Assembly (NCBI GenBank): GCA_002897895.1
Contig: BDSY01000091.1
Coordinates: 1-64,000, forward strand
DNA: 64,000 nucleotides
Source: a bacterium BMS3Abin06
GTDB lineage: Bacteria > Nitrospirota > Thermodesulfovibrionia > UBA6902
Direction of reading: 5' to 3'
The notes under the pieces were generated by a model. That model was given only the letters and a program-made list of their open reading frames with translations. It ran no database searches and had not been told where the DNA came from. Both the position numbers and the translations under genes were made by a program. Of this stretch, positions 7,926 through 17,448 are shown one piece after another. Position 1 is the first letter of the stretch; each line of letters begins with the position of its first letter.

Positions 7926-10900
7926 TCCGTCCTCTCCTCAATATCTCCCTCAATATCGAGATATGTATCCTCAAGCCTCTTTTTCATCTCCTCAGAGACA
8001 TTCCACATCCCGCGGTTAGCTGCCTCAAGGAGCCGTTCGGTGATGTTCTGCAGGGCATAGGGATTAACCTCTTTGAACCACTTTTGCATCTTCTCATCAA
8101 GTGCGTACTTTTCAGACAGGGCATCATACATCCAGTCCTCTATCACATCAGAAGTAGCATCCCAGTGGAATGAAATATCCACTGCCCTTGAGAGGTCCCC
8201 GGCACCCTTGTAACCGTGGCGCATGAGGCCCTCCATCCATTTGGGATTGAGAATCTTTGAGCGGAAGATATGTTTTGTCTCCTGCTGAAGGCTCCGGTAT
8301 TTAACTCTCTCAGGGTCGGATGCGTCTCCTGAATATGCCCTCGGATAACTCCCCGACACTGCCTTTACTGCTGCAACAAAGCCGCCGAAGTAGGCATTAA
8401 AGTCATCAGAGGAGAAGAGGTCATACTCCCTTGAGTCCTCGTTTTTCACAACAAGGCTGATGTCCGAGAGCCTCCTGCGGAATGTCTCTCTCCTGTCTTC
8501 TCCATAGACCCCTTTGCCGTAGGCATATCCGCCCCATGTAATATAGACCTCTCCGAGGTCTTCGCTTTTCTCCCATGCCTTTGCATCAATTGCCGCAGGT
8601 ATGCCTGCGCCGTAGGCGCCCGGCGGGTCGCTGAAGACACGGAATGATGCCTCACGCAGCGCCTGTTCCGGGTCAATGCCGCGTTTGACAAGTTCTTCCG
8701 CCTCTCTCAGCACGTTTCTCCTCAGAAAATTCTTTTCCGCAGACTCTTTGAGGGCAGCCACCATTGCTGCAGCTTCATCAAGGAGTTCCATCAGGTTGGG
8801 GAATGAGTCCCTGAAAAAGCCTGATGTCCTGAAGGTCACATCCACCCGCGGGAATTTCAATTCCCCGGCAGGAATAACCTCAAGCCCTTCAATACGCCCG
8901 TTCTTTTCATTCCATACCGGCTTCACACCCATAAGGTAGAATGCCTCTGCAATGTCCTCACCCATTGTGCGCATGGTCGGGCTGCCCCAGATAACCATGC
9001 CGATGCTCTCAGGCGGCCCGCCTGTCTCATTTATATGTCTCTCAATGAGTGCGTCTCCGAGCGCCTTCCCTGTGGTCCAGGCAGTGGGGGAGGGTATCTT
9101 AAAGGGATCGACTGAAAAGAAATTCCTTCCTGTGGGCAGGATGTCCACCATGCCCCGGGTGGGTGCGCCGCTGCCGCCGGGAAGGACATGCCTCCCTGAA
9201 AGGGCAGCAGCTGTTGCATCTATCTCCTCTGTGGTCTTCCCCAGTTTCGGCAGTACAACATCACTTATGAATCCCTTGATCCTGCCCGCCTCCGGGCTTT
9301 CATCCGCCATCCGGGGTTCCTGCCCATCTATCACAGCCCTCACTGTTTCAAGCGCTGCCCTGTGTATCTCTGTTATTACAATGGCATTGGTGGGGAAACG
9401 GCCTGTGGGGTCCGGCTGTCCCCTGTATTGAAGAAGCTTGTCATAATCATATCCCCACTGCCTTGCGATTGCCTCCCTGAGGGACGGGACATCCCCGTTT
9501 TTGAGACGAACCAGTTGTGTAATAAGCTCTGCGAGTCCTTCTCCCTCAGGCACAATACCCATTATGTGCAGGCCGTCATTGATGGCAGTGTCGGCCACCT
9601 CGGAGAGATAGGAATGCAGTCTCTCCACAAAACCGTCAAAGTCTGAAAACGCCTCATCTTCAGAGACCTCTATATCCGAGTGAAGATTGTGTTTTGCGGC
9701 CAGTTGCCATATCTCCTTCCGGAGCACAGGCAGTCTTCCGGGGTTCATGGACTTTGTCTGGATGTACTCAAGGATCTTTGTATCAACCTCTTCCAGCTCC
9801 TCATACCTGTCGGCATTGGTCATAACAGGTATCAGGTGGTCAACCACACAGGCATAGGAGCGGCGCTTTGCCTGGGTTCCCTCTCCCGGGTCATTGATGA
9901 TATAGGGGTAGATGTTCGGCAGGTCCATAATGGAGATGTCGGGATAGCACTCCTCTGAAAGCGCCAGTGATTTACCGGGCAGCCACTCAAGGGAGCCGTG
10001 CTTGCCGATATGGAGTACGGCGTCTGCCCTGAATACATCCCTTATCCACCTGTAATGGAATATGTAATGGTGGCCCGGCGCAAGATGCGGGTCATGTATC
10101 TTTTCAGGCTGTTCAACAAAGCCCCTCGGCGGCTGAATGCCTATGTATACATTGCCGTTGATAATCCCGTTTACCATAACCTCATTGTTATGGACAAACA
10201 GCCCGCCCGGTATATCGCCCCAATCCTTTACCATATGTATCCGGTTCTTTTCAGGGAGGCTTTTATGCCATGCACTGTATTGCTCAGGCCTGATACGGTC
10301 AGCCGCCTTCTGCGCCATCCTCTCAGGGATAAGCCACCGCCTGTCGGCAGTAACCCTGTCAAGTATCTCCCGGGCAAGGTCATCACCTGATTCATACTCC
10401 CGTTCAATGGAATACCCCTCTTTTTTCAGCCTGTTGAGAATACTCCTCACACTCTCAAAGGAGTCAAGCCCTGCAGCGCATCCGATACGGTCATTGCGCG
10501 GCGGGTAGTTGTGAAAGATAATCGCCACCCTCTTTTCAGCATTCGGTTTTATTCCGAGCATTGCCCATTTCCCTGCAAGGCTCACGATCTTTTTTATCCG
10601 TTCTTCCACAGGCATATTCCTCAGCAGCGTTGCGCCCGTAAGCAGGTCCTGTTCCGCCGCATCCCTTGTTGAGACAGGCACGGTAATAAGGATACCGTCA
10701 AACTCGGGCTGGGCAGCACTTATGCAGACATCCATGGGTGTTGCTCCCTGTTCCGTCTCTTTCCAGTCCCTGCGGGTCGTAAATAGTGTAATTGCCTGAA
10801 GAACCGGCACACCGATTTTTTCATAAACTCCGGCAAACTCCGGGAGGGTGAGCCTCATTGAAAAGACCATGCAGCTCAGGAGCACATGTATAATGGTTTT

Positions 10901-11671
10901 ACCTTCCACCTGAAAATAGTTCTCCGCCACCCAGACCGGGTCCCTGTTGTTCAAAATCCTGTCAGGGAACCGGTTATAAAAGCATGCAATGGGAAAGCCC
11001 CCCTGCCTCTCGATCTCATTGACAAGGCTGTCCACAAACCCCAGATTGCCATCCACATAATAACCCTGATAAAACCACATACCTGTTACGGGGGTCTTTT
11101 TATCTTCAAGCTCTCTCAGGGATGTGCCCTGTGAGTTCAGGTATTCTTTAAGTGTCCGGGAGACCCCTCCTGTACGCGGATGATAGATTCCCTCACAGGG
11201 CATCTTCTGGGGCGGGTCATAGGGGATACCCTCTCCCGAGAACCTTTTTATAAGGCTCCTGAGGAGATTTGTCCAGTTCTCCCTGCCGCCGAACTTGATA
11301 AAGCGCACCATCTCATTAAAAAAATCGCTGCCGTATTCTGTGGAGTATCTTGCAGAGAGCGACATCTCGTCTTCATCACCGGGCTGGATGAAAACAAGGG
11401 CATTCCGGGATGCCTCAATCAGCTGGTCAAAAAACCTGAATGATTTTCTGCCGCCGTGGAGTATCACGATTACACAGTCTGCTGTCTGAAGGTGATGAGT
11501 AAAGCGCTCCATCATCTTTGAGTCAAAAAGGTCATCACTGGTCCGTGCCTGCAAATCCATACAGCCGGGATATTCCTGTTCTATCCTGCGGAATGCCCCG
11601 GCCATGCTTATCATCCCGGTGCCTGTGGCATTAAATACCACTGTCTTTGTCTTTGTCTTTTTCTTTTTCAT
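7922..11671 (-). CDS. CobN/BchH-type large chelatase subunit
   Basis: A CobN/magnesium-chelatase H-family protein of 1249 residues, the usual size. The chosen ATG at 11671 has GGAGG eight bases upstream and overlaps the preceding stop (ATGA). Family features include RIGCAAGLDSFESV, the region FVHNNEVMVNGIINGNVYIG, a GKHGSLEWLPGK motif, PTGRNFFSVDP and ITWGGYAYGKG. CobN inserts cobalt into hydrogenobyrinate diamide with ATP and two AAA+ partners. Relatives such as HmuS of Bacteroides heme operons are reported to work in the metal-removing direction. The two AAA+ partners are encoded just upstream. The genome also has CbiK, the anaerobic chelatase, so this enzyme may serve corrinoid or tetrapyrrole remodelling rather than primary cobalt insertion. 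The N-terminus begins with a run of Lys and Thr. Confidence 0.88.
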   Translation of the reverse strand: MKKKKTKTKTVVFNATGTGMISMAGAFRRIEQEYPGCMDLQARTSDDLFDSKMMERFTHHLQTADCVIVILHGGRKSFRFFDQLIEASRNALVFIQPGDEDEMSLSARYSTEYGSDFFNEMVRFIKFGGRENWTNLLRSLIKRFSGEGIPYDPPQKMPCEGIYHPRTGGVSRTLKEYLNSQGTSLRELEDKKTPVTGMWFYQGYYVDGNLGFVDSLVNEIERQGGFPIACFYNRFPDRILNNRDPVWVAENYFQVEGKTIIHVLLSCMVFSMRLTLPEFAGVYEKIGVPVLQAITLFTTRRDWKETEQGATPMDVCISAAQPEFDGILITVPVSTRDAAEQDLLTGATLLRNMPVEERIKKIVSLAGKWAMLGIKPNAEKRVAIIFHNYPPRNDRIGCAAGLDSFESVRSILNRLKKEGYSIEREYESGDDLAREILDRVTADRRWLIPERMAQKAADRIRPEQYSAWHKSLPEKNRIHMVKDWGDIPGGLFVHNNEVMVNGIINGNVYIGIQPPRGFVEQPEKIHDPHLAPGHHYIFHYRWIRDVFRADAVLHIGKHGSLEWLPGKSLALSEECYPDISIMDLPNIYPYIINDPGEGTQAKRRSYACVVDHLIPVMTNADRYEELEEVDTKILEYIQTKSMNPGRLPVLRKEIWQLAAKHNLHSDIEVSEDEAFSDFDGFVERLHSYLSEVADTAINDGLHIMGIVPEGEGLAELITQLVRLKNGDVPSLREAIARQWGYDYDKLLQYRGQPDPTGRFPTNAIVITEIHRAALETVRAVIDGQEPRMADESPEAGRIKGFISDVVLPKLGKTTEEIDATAAALSGRHVLPGGSGAPTRGMVDILPTGRNFFSVDPFKIPSPTAWTTGKALGDALIERHINETGGPPESIGMVIWGSPTMRTMGEDIAEAFYLMGVKPVWNEKNGRIEGLEVIPAGELKFPRVDVTFRTSGFFRDSFPNLMELLDEAAAMVAALKESAEKNFLRRNVLREAEELVKRGIDPEQALREASFRVFSDPPGAYGAGIPAAIDAKAWEKSEDLGEVYITWGGYAYGKGVYGEDRRETFRRRLSDISLVVKNEDSREYDLFSSDDFNAYFGGFVAAVKAVSGSYPRAYSGDASDPERVKYRSLQQETKHIFRSKILNPKWMEGLMRHGYKGAGDLSRAVDISFHWDATSDVIEDWMYDALSEKYALDEKMQKWFKEVNPYALQNITERLLEAANRGMWNVSEEMKKRLEDTYLDIEGDIEERTE

Positions 11672-12690
11672 TCCGTAATCCTCCTCCATATTTCCTTCCG
11701 CATATGGCATTCAATATCACAGATATTTTTTATATCCCCTGCGATAGAGACCCTGCGCGAAGGGCAGCCGCCACGGCAGACCGGGCTCAGCTCACAGCTC
11801 ATGCATTTTTCAGGGTATAAGGGGGTCTGTACCAGACCCTGAAGCCGTGAAAAATCAGTATCCCTTACGGTTCCTGCCTGATATTCTCTCATGCCCATGA
11901 GTGAGGCGCACGGGAACAGCCTGCCGTCAGGGGTTACTGCAGCGGCTTCTCCCGCGGCTGCGTAGCAATAAGGCTTTATCTCACTGTCATTCCTCCGCCT
12001 CTGTGCCTGTGCGATCTCCCTTACCTTGAGCGGCGGGAAACGCCTTTCATTAATAAATGAAAGGGTTGTAAACATGCCTTCAACCATGTCTGTAATCTGC
12101 CCCTTTTCAGGTACAAGCCCCGTATTTACAGCACGGCCCAGCGGACGGAGGATGTCGAGGTTTATTACCCTCACGCAGGAAAACCCCGCAGAAAAGAGAA
12201 GAAATTGCGGCAACTTGCCGATATTCTCTTTTGTCAGTACCACGGTAATGTTAACCCCCGTCCCCGACTCTTCCATAAGCCTGAACGCCCTGAGCAGACC
12301 TGCCGAGCCTCCCCGCAGACCCTTGTTTACATCCGGGGTTCCGTCCATGCTGAGCCCTGTTCCTATACGATGTGTCCGGAGATAACGCAGTTTCCCGGAA
12401 TCAAGAAGTGTCCCGTTTGTCTGAACGGCAAAACGGGTCAGGGGATTTATGGCAGAGGCATACTCCACGATATTCCTTATCAGGTCGAACCTGAGCAATG
12501 GTTCACCGCCTGACAGTTCAATGGTGACTTCACCGGTATCGGGCACAAACAGCTCAATCGCCCTGAAGGCAATCTCTTCGGACATGTCCATGCCGTCAGT
12601 GCCTGCATTAACATAGCAGTACCGGCAATGCAGGTTGCACCTATTGGTCAGCATAAGGACAAGGAACCCCACATTCATGGAACTCCCCAT
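11668..12690 (-). CDS. Radical SAM protein with SPASM domain
   Basis: A 340-residue radical SAM enzyme. Cys18, Cys22 and Cys25 (CNLHCRYC) bind the SAM-cleaving 4Fe-4S cluster. ELSGGEPLLR is the GGEP motif. The C-terminal third has SPASM-type cysteines (PYCYAAAGE, LFPCASLMG, CMSCELSPVCRGGCPSRR, CDIECHM), which normally hold one or two more clusters. SPASM enzymes mostly modify peptides or other macromolecules, such as sulfatases or RiPP precursors. I see no precursor peptide gene nearby. The start overlaps the ChlI-like stop (TGATG) and the stop overlaps the CobN-like start (ATGA), so it is tightly tied to the chelatase. The substrate is unknown. Confidence 0.88.
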   Translation of the reverse strand: MGSSMNVGFLVLMLTNRCNLHCRYCYVNAGTDGMDMSEEIAFRAIELFVPDTGEVTIELSGGEPLLRFDLIRNIVEYASAINPLTRFAVQTNGTLLDSGKLRYLRTHRIGTGLSMDGTPDVNKGLRGGSAGLLRAFRLMEESGTGVNITVVLTKENIGKLPQFLLFSAGFSCVRVINLDILRPLGRAVNTGLVPEKGQITDMVEGMFTTLSFINERRFPPLKVREIAQAQRRRNDSEIKPYCYAAAGEAAAVTPDGRLFPCASLMGMREYQAGTVRDTDFSRLQGLVQTPLYPEKCMSCELSPVCRGGCPSRRVSIAGDIKNICDIECHMRKEIWRRITE

Positions 12691-13724
12691 CAGACACCCA
12701 CCCTTGTGCCTCTCCCGGGCTCTCCTATCTCCTCAAAAGGCAACCGTCTCATGCGGTGCGGCAGGGCAAGCTCCACTGCAATATCTATATCCTCATCAGT
12801 CACCTCGCTCCGTCCGTTCCATGCAGCCAGCGCCCTGGCGGTCTTGAGGGTGATAATATCCGCCCTGTGGCCGTCAACACCTGCCTCCACGCAGCGCTTT
12901 GCAATGCCGAAGAGTTTGTCCCTCTCAATCTTCACCTGCGGGTAGAGGCTTATTGCCGCCCCGATACAGGCTGCTGTTTTTCCGGATTCCTCTTCCCATT
13001 TCAGGCAGAAACCCCCGGGATTGTCTTCAAAGGCAATTCTCCTCTCCATCACGTCCACCCTTTCGGAGCTGTTCCGGATACCTTCAATGCCAACGCAGAG
13101 ACCGAACCTGTCGAGGAGCTGGGGTCTGAGTTCTCCCTCTTCAGGGTTCATTGTGCCCACCAGCGTGAAACGGGCCGGATGGGTAAAAGAGACCCCCTCC
13201 CGCTCTACTGTATTTATCCCCATGGCAGCAGAGTCAAGCAGCACATCCACCACATGGTCATCTAAAAGATTAATCTCATCCACATAGAGAATCCCCCTGT
13301 GGGCTGCTGCAAGGATGCCGGGTTCAAACCGTTTCTCACCCTTTTTCAGTGCGTGCTCCAGATCCATTGTCCCGACCACACGGTCCTCGGTGGCGCCCAC
13401 AGGCAGCTCCACCACCCTGACCTTTCGCCTTATAACCTCCTCGGGTTTTCCTGCAATGACCCGTTCACTGCATCCAGTATTGCCGCAATCCCGGCAGACC
13501 CCCTCCTCATCACCCGGCAACAGTTGAAAGGGGCATCCGTTTACCGCATCAATCATGGGCAGTATGTCTGCCAGCGCCCTGACTGCCGTTGACTTTGCAG
13601 TCCCCTTCTCCCCCCGGATAAGCACCCCTGATATATGGGGATTGATGATATTCAGGATAAGCGCAAGCTTCATCCTGACCTGTCCGACTATTGCTGAAAA
13701 GGGATAAACAATATTTTTCTCCAT
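12690..13724 (-). CDS. ChlI/BchI-like AAA+ chelatase ATPase
   Basis: A 344-residue AAA+ ATPase of the magnesium/cobalt chelatase I-subunit family. Walker A is GEKGTAKST (38-46). Walker B is [36 protein letters not shown] carries the sensor and arginine-finger region. A short Cys-rich insert (CPF, then CRDCGNTGC) sits between Walker A and the following strands and could bind a metal. I subunits form hexameric motors that drive the large subunit. It is encoded between the ChlD-like and radical SAM genes, overlapping both by one base, and is the likely motor for the CobN-like protein. Confidence 0.9.
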   Translation of the reverse strand: MEKNIVYPFSAIVGQVRMKLALILNIINPHISGVLIRGEKGTAKSTAVRALADILPMIDAVNGCPFQLLPGDEEGVCRDCGNTGCSERVIAGKPEEVIRRKVRVVELPVGATEDRVVGTMDLEHALKKGEKRFEPGILAAAHRGILYVDEINLLDDHVVDVLLDSAAMGINTVEREGVSFTHPARFTLVGTMNPEEGELRPQLLDRFGLCVGIEGIRNSSERVDVMERRIAFEDNPGGFCLKWEEESGKTAACIGAAISLYPQVKIERDKLFGIAKRCVEAGVDGHRADIITLKTARALAAWNGRSEVTDEDIDIAVELALPHRMRRLPFEEIGEPGRGTRVGV

Positions 13725-15781
13725 TACAACCTCCTCCTTACTATATCCACAAGGTCACCTGCCTTCAGGTCTTCGGTGCAAAAGTATTCCGCACCTAATG
13801 CAGCGGCAAGCCCTGCAGCAAATCCAAACCTCATTATTCCCGGTTCTTCCGTGTCCACCACCACAAATTTTATCCTCTCCTCGTACGCCATCTTTTCAGC
13901 AGTAACAAGCGCCTCATCCTGTGGAGCAGCGCCGCTGCCGCTTGACACATTCGCCCTGCCGTCCGTAATGATTATTGCTATCGGGCGGGCGGACGGCTCC
14001 TTCAGAAGATGCACCTTCAGCAGTTTAAACCCTTTGACAAGCCCGTCTGCCAGGGGGGTGCGCCCTCCCACAGGCATCTCCCTGAGATGCCTTACGGCAA
14101 GCTCAACAGAAGATGTGGGCGGAAGATTGACAACAGCCTCTTTACGCCGGAAGGTCACCATTGCGATCCTGTCCCTCTTCTGATAGGCATCCATGAGCAG
14201 GGAGAGTATTGCTCCCTTTGTGGCCGTCATACGCGCCCTCACTCCCATTGAACCGCTGGCATCAACTAAAAAGATCAGGAAATTCCCGATCCGCTTCTCC
14301 CTCACCTTCCTGCGGATGTCATCCCTGCGTATGCTGACAGCCATACCATCCTGTTTCTTTCTCTGTCCCTGGTACGGGGCCGCAGCCCTGATAGTGGCAT
14401 CAACGGCTATATCAGGATACCTGTTGCTGAGGATACTCTTTACATACCTGCCTGTCTTCTCTGCGGTCCTTGTCCTGGAGCGCCTGCCCGAACCGCGGCG
14501 GAGAAGGCGGTCGTTCTCCTGTTTGAATCCCTGCACCTTAAATGTACTGCCCGGTTCAAACACCTCTTCAGGAGTCCCCCGGTCCTCCGGCGCGTCTGCA
14601 GGTTCCTCAGTCTCCGGCCGACCGGTACGGAATTCCTCAGCCATATTGTCCGGCTCATCTTTTTCATCCATATTACTGTTTTCAGACCGGTTGCCGGGAT
14701 TATCTTCTTCCCTGCCCCCATTGCCCTTTTTATCATCAGTATCATTTTCTTTCCGCTCCGGATTGCCGGTCGCCGGAGGCGGGGGCAGGGCATCCCTCCT
14801 GCGGTGCAGGAGCGCCATACCGGCCACCCTCCTTATGTCACCGGCTGTTACCTCTGTGCGGCATTCAAATGCTGCAAGCGCCCTGGCTGCGTATTTAATA
14901 ACAATGTCCGCCCTGTGTCCCGCAACATTATTCTGCAGGCAGAGCTCAGAGACAAAACCCGGCAGATATTCAGGAAATACCACTTCTCCGATAGTCCGGC
15001 GCGCCCTGATTATCCGTGCTGAAACCTGCCTGTCCTTCCTGCGGTAAAGGGAAAGAAACTCACCCGGATTATTGTCATAAACCTCTCTCATCTCCATAAG
15101 CTCGACACGCCTCTCAACATCCCTTTCACCTGCCACCTCTACACAGAGTCCGAAACGGTCGAGCAGTTGCGGACGAAGGTCACCCTCTTCAGGGTTCATG
15201 GTGCCTGTGAGGATAAAGCAGGAGGGATGACAGCTGGAAAGGCCTTCCCTTTCTATTACATTGACACCGCTGGATGCTGCATCCAGGATAATATCCACTA
15301 TATGGTCATCCAGCAGGTTAACCTCATCTATGTAAAGGATGCCCCTGTTTGCCCCGGCAAGGAGTCCCGGCTGAAACCGCCTCCGGCCCTTGCTGAGAGC
15401 AACCTCCATATCCAGACCGCCGGTGACCATCTCCTCTGTTACATTCAATGGGAGGTTAATAAGAGGAACCCTCCTGTATGCAATACCGGGATGTCTGCCG
15501 GATCTGATCATCTCCGTACAATCCGGGCAGAGCCGGGCATTATCGTCAGGGTCACATGAATAAGGGCATCCCGTCACTACCTCTATGTCGCGTAAAAGCC
15601 CCCTCAGCGCCCTGACAGCCGTTGACTTTGCAGTGCCCTTCTCACCCCTGATCAGCGCCCCGCTGATACGCGGCTCTATGGCATTCAGGACAAGGGCGAG
15701 TTTCATCTCTTCCTGCCCCACTATTGCAGAAAAAGGATAGGAATAACCCTTCACTGATAATCTGTTCTCAGAGGACTCCAT
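13724..15781 (-). CDS. ChlD-like chelatase subunit (AAA+ plus VWA)
   Basis: A 685-residue ChlD/BchD-type protein. Residues 1-340 form an AAA+ domain with an intact Walker A (GEKGTAKST, 46-54) and Walker B ([13 protein letters not shown]). Next comes a charged, low-complexity linker rich in Asp, Glu, Asn and Pro (about 345-425). The C-terminal part is a von Willebrand A domain with the MIDAS motif DASGSMG (near residue 505) and TPLADG. D subunits bridge the I motor and the H/CobN subunit. In many BchD proteins the Walker A is degenerate; here it is complete and the AAA+ part closely resembles the neighbouring ChlI-like protein. A Cys cluster CPYSCDP, then LCPDC matches the insert in ChlI. The start lies 14 nt inside the preceding gene. 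Confidence 0.9.
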   Translation of the reverse strand: MESSENRLSVKGYSYPFSAIVGQEEMKLALVLNAIEPRISGALIRGEKGTAKSTAVRALRGLLRDIEVVTGCPYSCDPDDNARLCPDCTEMIRSGRHPGIAYRRVPLINLPLNVTEEMVTGGLDMEVALSKGRRRFQPGLLAGANRGILYIDEVNLLDDHIVDIILDAASSGVNVIEREGLSSCHPSCFILTGTMNPEEGDLRPQLLDRFGLCVEVAGERDVERRVELMEMREVYDNNPGEFLSLYRRKDRQVSARIIRARRTIGEVVFPEYLPGFVSELCLQNNVAGHRADIVIKYAARALAAFECRTEVTAGDIRRVAGMALLHRRRDALPPPPATGNPERKENDTDDKKGNGGREEDNPGNRSENSNMDEKDEPDNMAEEFRTGRPETEEPADAPEDRGTPEEVFEPGSTFKVQGFKQENDRLLRRGSGRRSRTRTAEKTGRYVKSILSNRYPDIAVDATIRAAAPYQGQRKKQDGMAVSIRRDDIRRKVREKRIGNFLIFLVDASGSMGVRARMTATKGAILSLLMDAYQKRDRIAMVTFRRKEAVVNLPPTSSVELAVRHLREMPVGGRTPLADGLVKGFKLLKVHLLKEPSARPIAIIITDGRANVSSGSGAAPQDEALVTAEKMAYEERIKFVVVDTEEPGIMRFGFAAGLAAALGAEYFCTEDLKAGDLVDIVRRRL

Positions 15782-17447
15782 TTACCACTCCTAAAAATTC
15801 TCCGACCGTAAGCACAGGCGGATCAATACCTGCTTTTCTGGAAAGTATCAGGGGCAATGGAGCCAGGAGCCCTGCTTCTTCAAGAATCTCTTCACTGCCG
15901 AGCACCTCCGTGACCGGGCCGTCGGCAATGATCCTTCCCTCTTTCATAAGCAGTATCCTGTTGGCAAAACCGGCTGCTGTGTCAAAATCGTGTGTACAGA
16001 AGACAACCGCCTCTATCCCGGTCTCTCCCCTGATCGTCCGGATCAGGTTGCAGATATTCTCTTCATTCTGTCCTGTTGTCGGCTCATCAAGGATGAGAAG
16101 CCCGGGCCTCATGGCAAGCACAGCCCCTGTCGCCACCCTGAGGCGCTGCCCCTTTGAGAGGGCATGAGGGGGCACATCCTCCACTCCTTCAAGCCGCAGG
16201 AGACGGAAAAGTCTCCTGTTCTGTTCCATGCGGAGATCAGCGGGAATACCGAGGTTCTTCTGGCCGAACTCCATCTCAGCCTGAGCGCTGTCCTCAAACA
16301 ACTGGAGGTCGGGATTCTGAAAGACCATTCCCACACTGCCTTTGCCATTACGCCGCTGCCCACCGCTGCAAGAGAGTCCGTTCATGCTTATACTGCCTGT
16401 GGACGGACGGTTCAGCCCGGAGAGGATACTCAGGAGTGTGGATTTACCTGACCCGTTCTGTCCCAGGATCGCAATTATGTCGTTCCGGTAAATATCAAGG
16501 GAGACCCCCCTGAGCGCGGGCTGCCCTGCGCCGTGATAGCTGAAAGACATATCCCTGAGGCTGACTATCCTTTTCTGTTGACCGGTACGGGAGACCTCAT
16601 GACCGTAATCATTTGAGCTGTTTAAAAAAGTCTGCCGTTTCATGATTTCTTCAGTTGCATCCCGGACCCAGTTCTCCGACAGGCAAGGAGAGATCACGCC
16701 TGCGATCTGCAGGGCATCAGGCACCCTGAGCCCGAGGTTTTTAAAGACCTCCACATGGCGGGGAAGCTCTTTCCTGTCTATGTCAAGCACAAACCTTCCA
16801 CTGTCCATAACCATGATGCGGTCGACAATGCCTATCACATCATCAACCCTGTGCTCCACTATGACAATGGTGATGCCCTTCTGCTTCAGGTCATGGAGGC
16901 ACTTTACTATCTCCTGTGTGCCCACAGGGTCAAGCTGGCTGACAGGCTCGTCAAGCGCCAGGACCACAGGTTTCATTGCAAGCTGCGAGGCTATGGCAAT
17001 GCGCTGTTTCTGCCCGCCTGAAAGCCTCTGTATCTGCCTGTCTTCAAACCCCTGAAGGCCTACTATGGAGAGCGCCTCCTTCACCCTTTTATCAATTTCT
17101 TCACGCGGGATACCCAGGTTTTCAGGGCCGAATGAGAGCTCATCCCTCACTGTCGTGCAAAAGAGCTGGTCATCCGGGCTCTGGAAAACCATCCCCACAT
17201 ACTGTGCAATGACGGGCAGGGAAGAGCGGCGGGTGTCAATACCGTTAACGGTCACCGTGCCTTCCATCCTGCCTGCACTCTCATGGGGGATTATGCCGCC
17301 GAGCATCTTAAGGAGCGTGCTCTTGCCGCAGCCTGTCCGGCCTGTGACAAGCACGCATTGGCCCTGCGGCACGGAAAAGGAGACCCCCTGCACCGACCTG
17401 CCGGCACGACCGGCATATTTGAATGAGATGTTTTGAAAGTGTATCAC
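15768..17447 (-). CDS. ecfA: ECF transporter ATPase with two fused ABC domains
   Basis: 559 residues from the GTG at 17447, four bases after the receptor stop, with TGGAAG upstream. It has two ABC ATPase domains in tandem. Domain 1 has Walker A GRTGCGKST (36-44), signature LSGGQKQR and Walker B VLALDEP. Domain 2, from about residue 300, has Walker A GQNGSGKST, the less usual signature LSKGQ and LLILDEPTTGQN. This is the fused EcfA1-EcfA2 form that powers an energy-coupling-factor importer together with EcfT (3369-4265). The domain-2 signature differs from consensus (K for G), a known type of asymmetry in ECF ATPases. It is the second gene of the operon, directly behind the outer-membrane receptor. 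Confidence 0.9.
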   Translation of the reverse strand: MIHFQNISFKYAGRAGRSVQGVSFSVPQGQCVLVTGRTGCGKSTLLKMLGGIIPHESAGRMEGTVTVNGIDTRRSSLPVIAQYVGMVFQSPDDQLFCTTVRDELSFGPENLGIPREEIDKRVKEALSIVGLQGFEDRQIQRLSGGQKQRIAIASQLAMKPVVLALDEPVSQLDPVGTQEIVKCLHDLKQKGITIVIVEHRVDDVIGIVDRIMVMDSGRFVLDIDRKELPRHVEVFKNLGLRVPDALQIAGVISPCLSENWVRDATEEIMKRQTFLNSSNDYGHEVSRTGQQKRIVSLRDMSFSYHGAGQPALRGVSLDIYRNDIIAILGQNGSGKSTLLSILSGLNRPSTGSISMNGLSCSGGQRRNGKGSVGMVFQNPDLQLFEDSAQAEMEFGQKNLGIPADLRMEQNRRLFRLLRLEGVEDVPPHALSKGQRLRVATGAVLAMRPGLLILDEPTTGQNEENICNLIRTIRGETGIEAVVFCTHDFDTAAGFANRILLMKEGRIIADGPVTEVLGSEEILEEAGLLAPLPLILSRKAGIDPPVLTVGEFLGVVNGVL

Positions 17448-17448
17448 T

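Noticed and set aside
14193-15047. A 284-codon plus-strand frame opposite the ChlD-like gene
   Set aside because: It is antisense to a clear AAA+/VWA gene, Ser-rich and without a family or ribosome site; such frames arise from the codon bias of the minus-strand gene.
12690-15781. Magnesium chelatase of bacteriochlorophyll synthesis
   Set aside because: No other photosynthesis genes occur here; the CobN-like partner, riboswitch and transport genes point to corrinoid metabolism.
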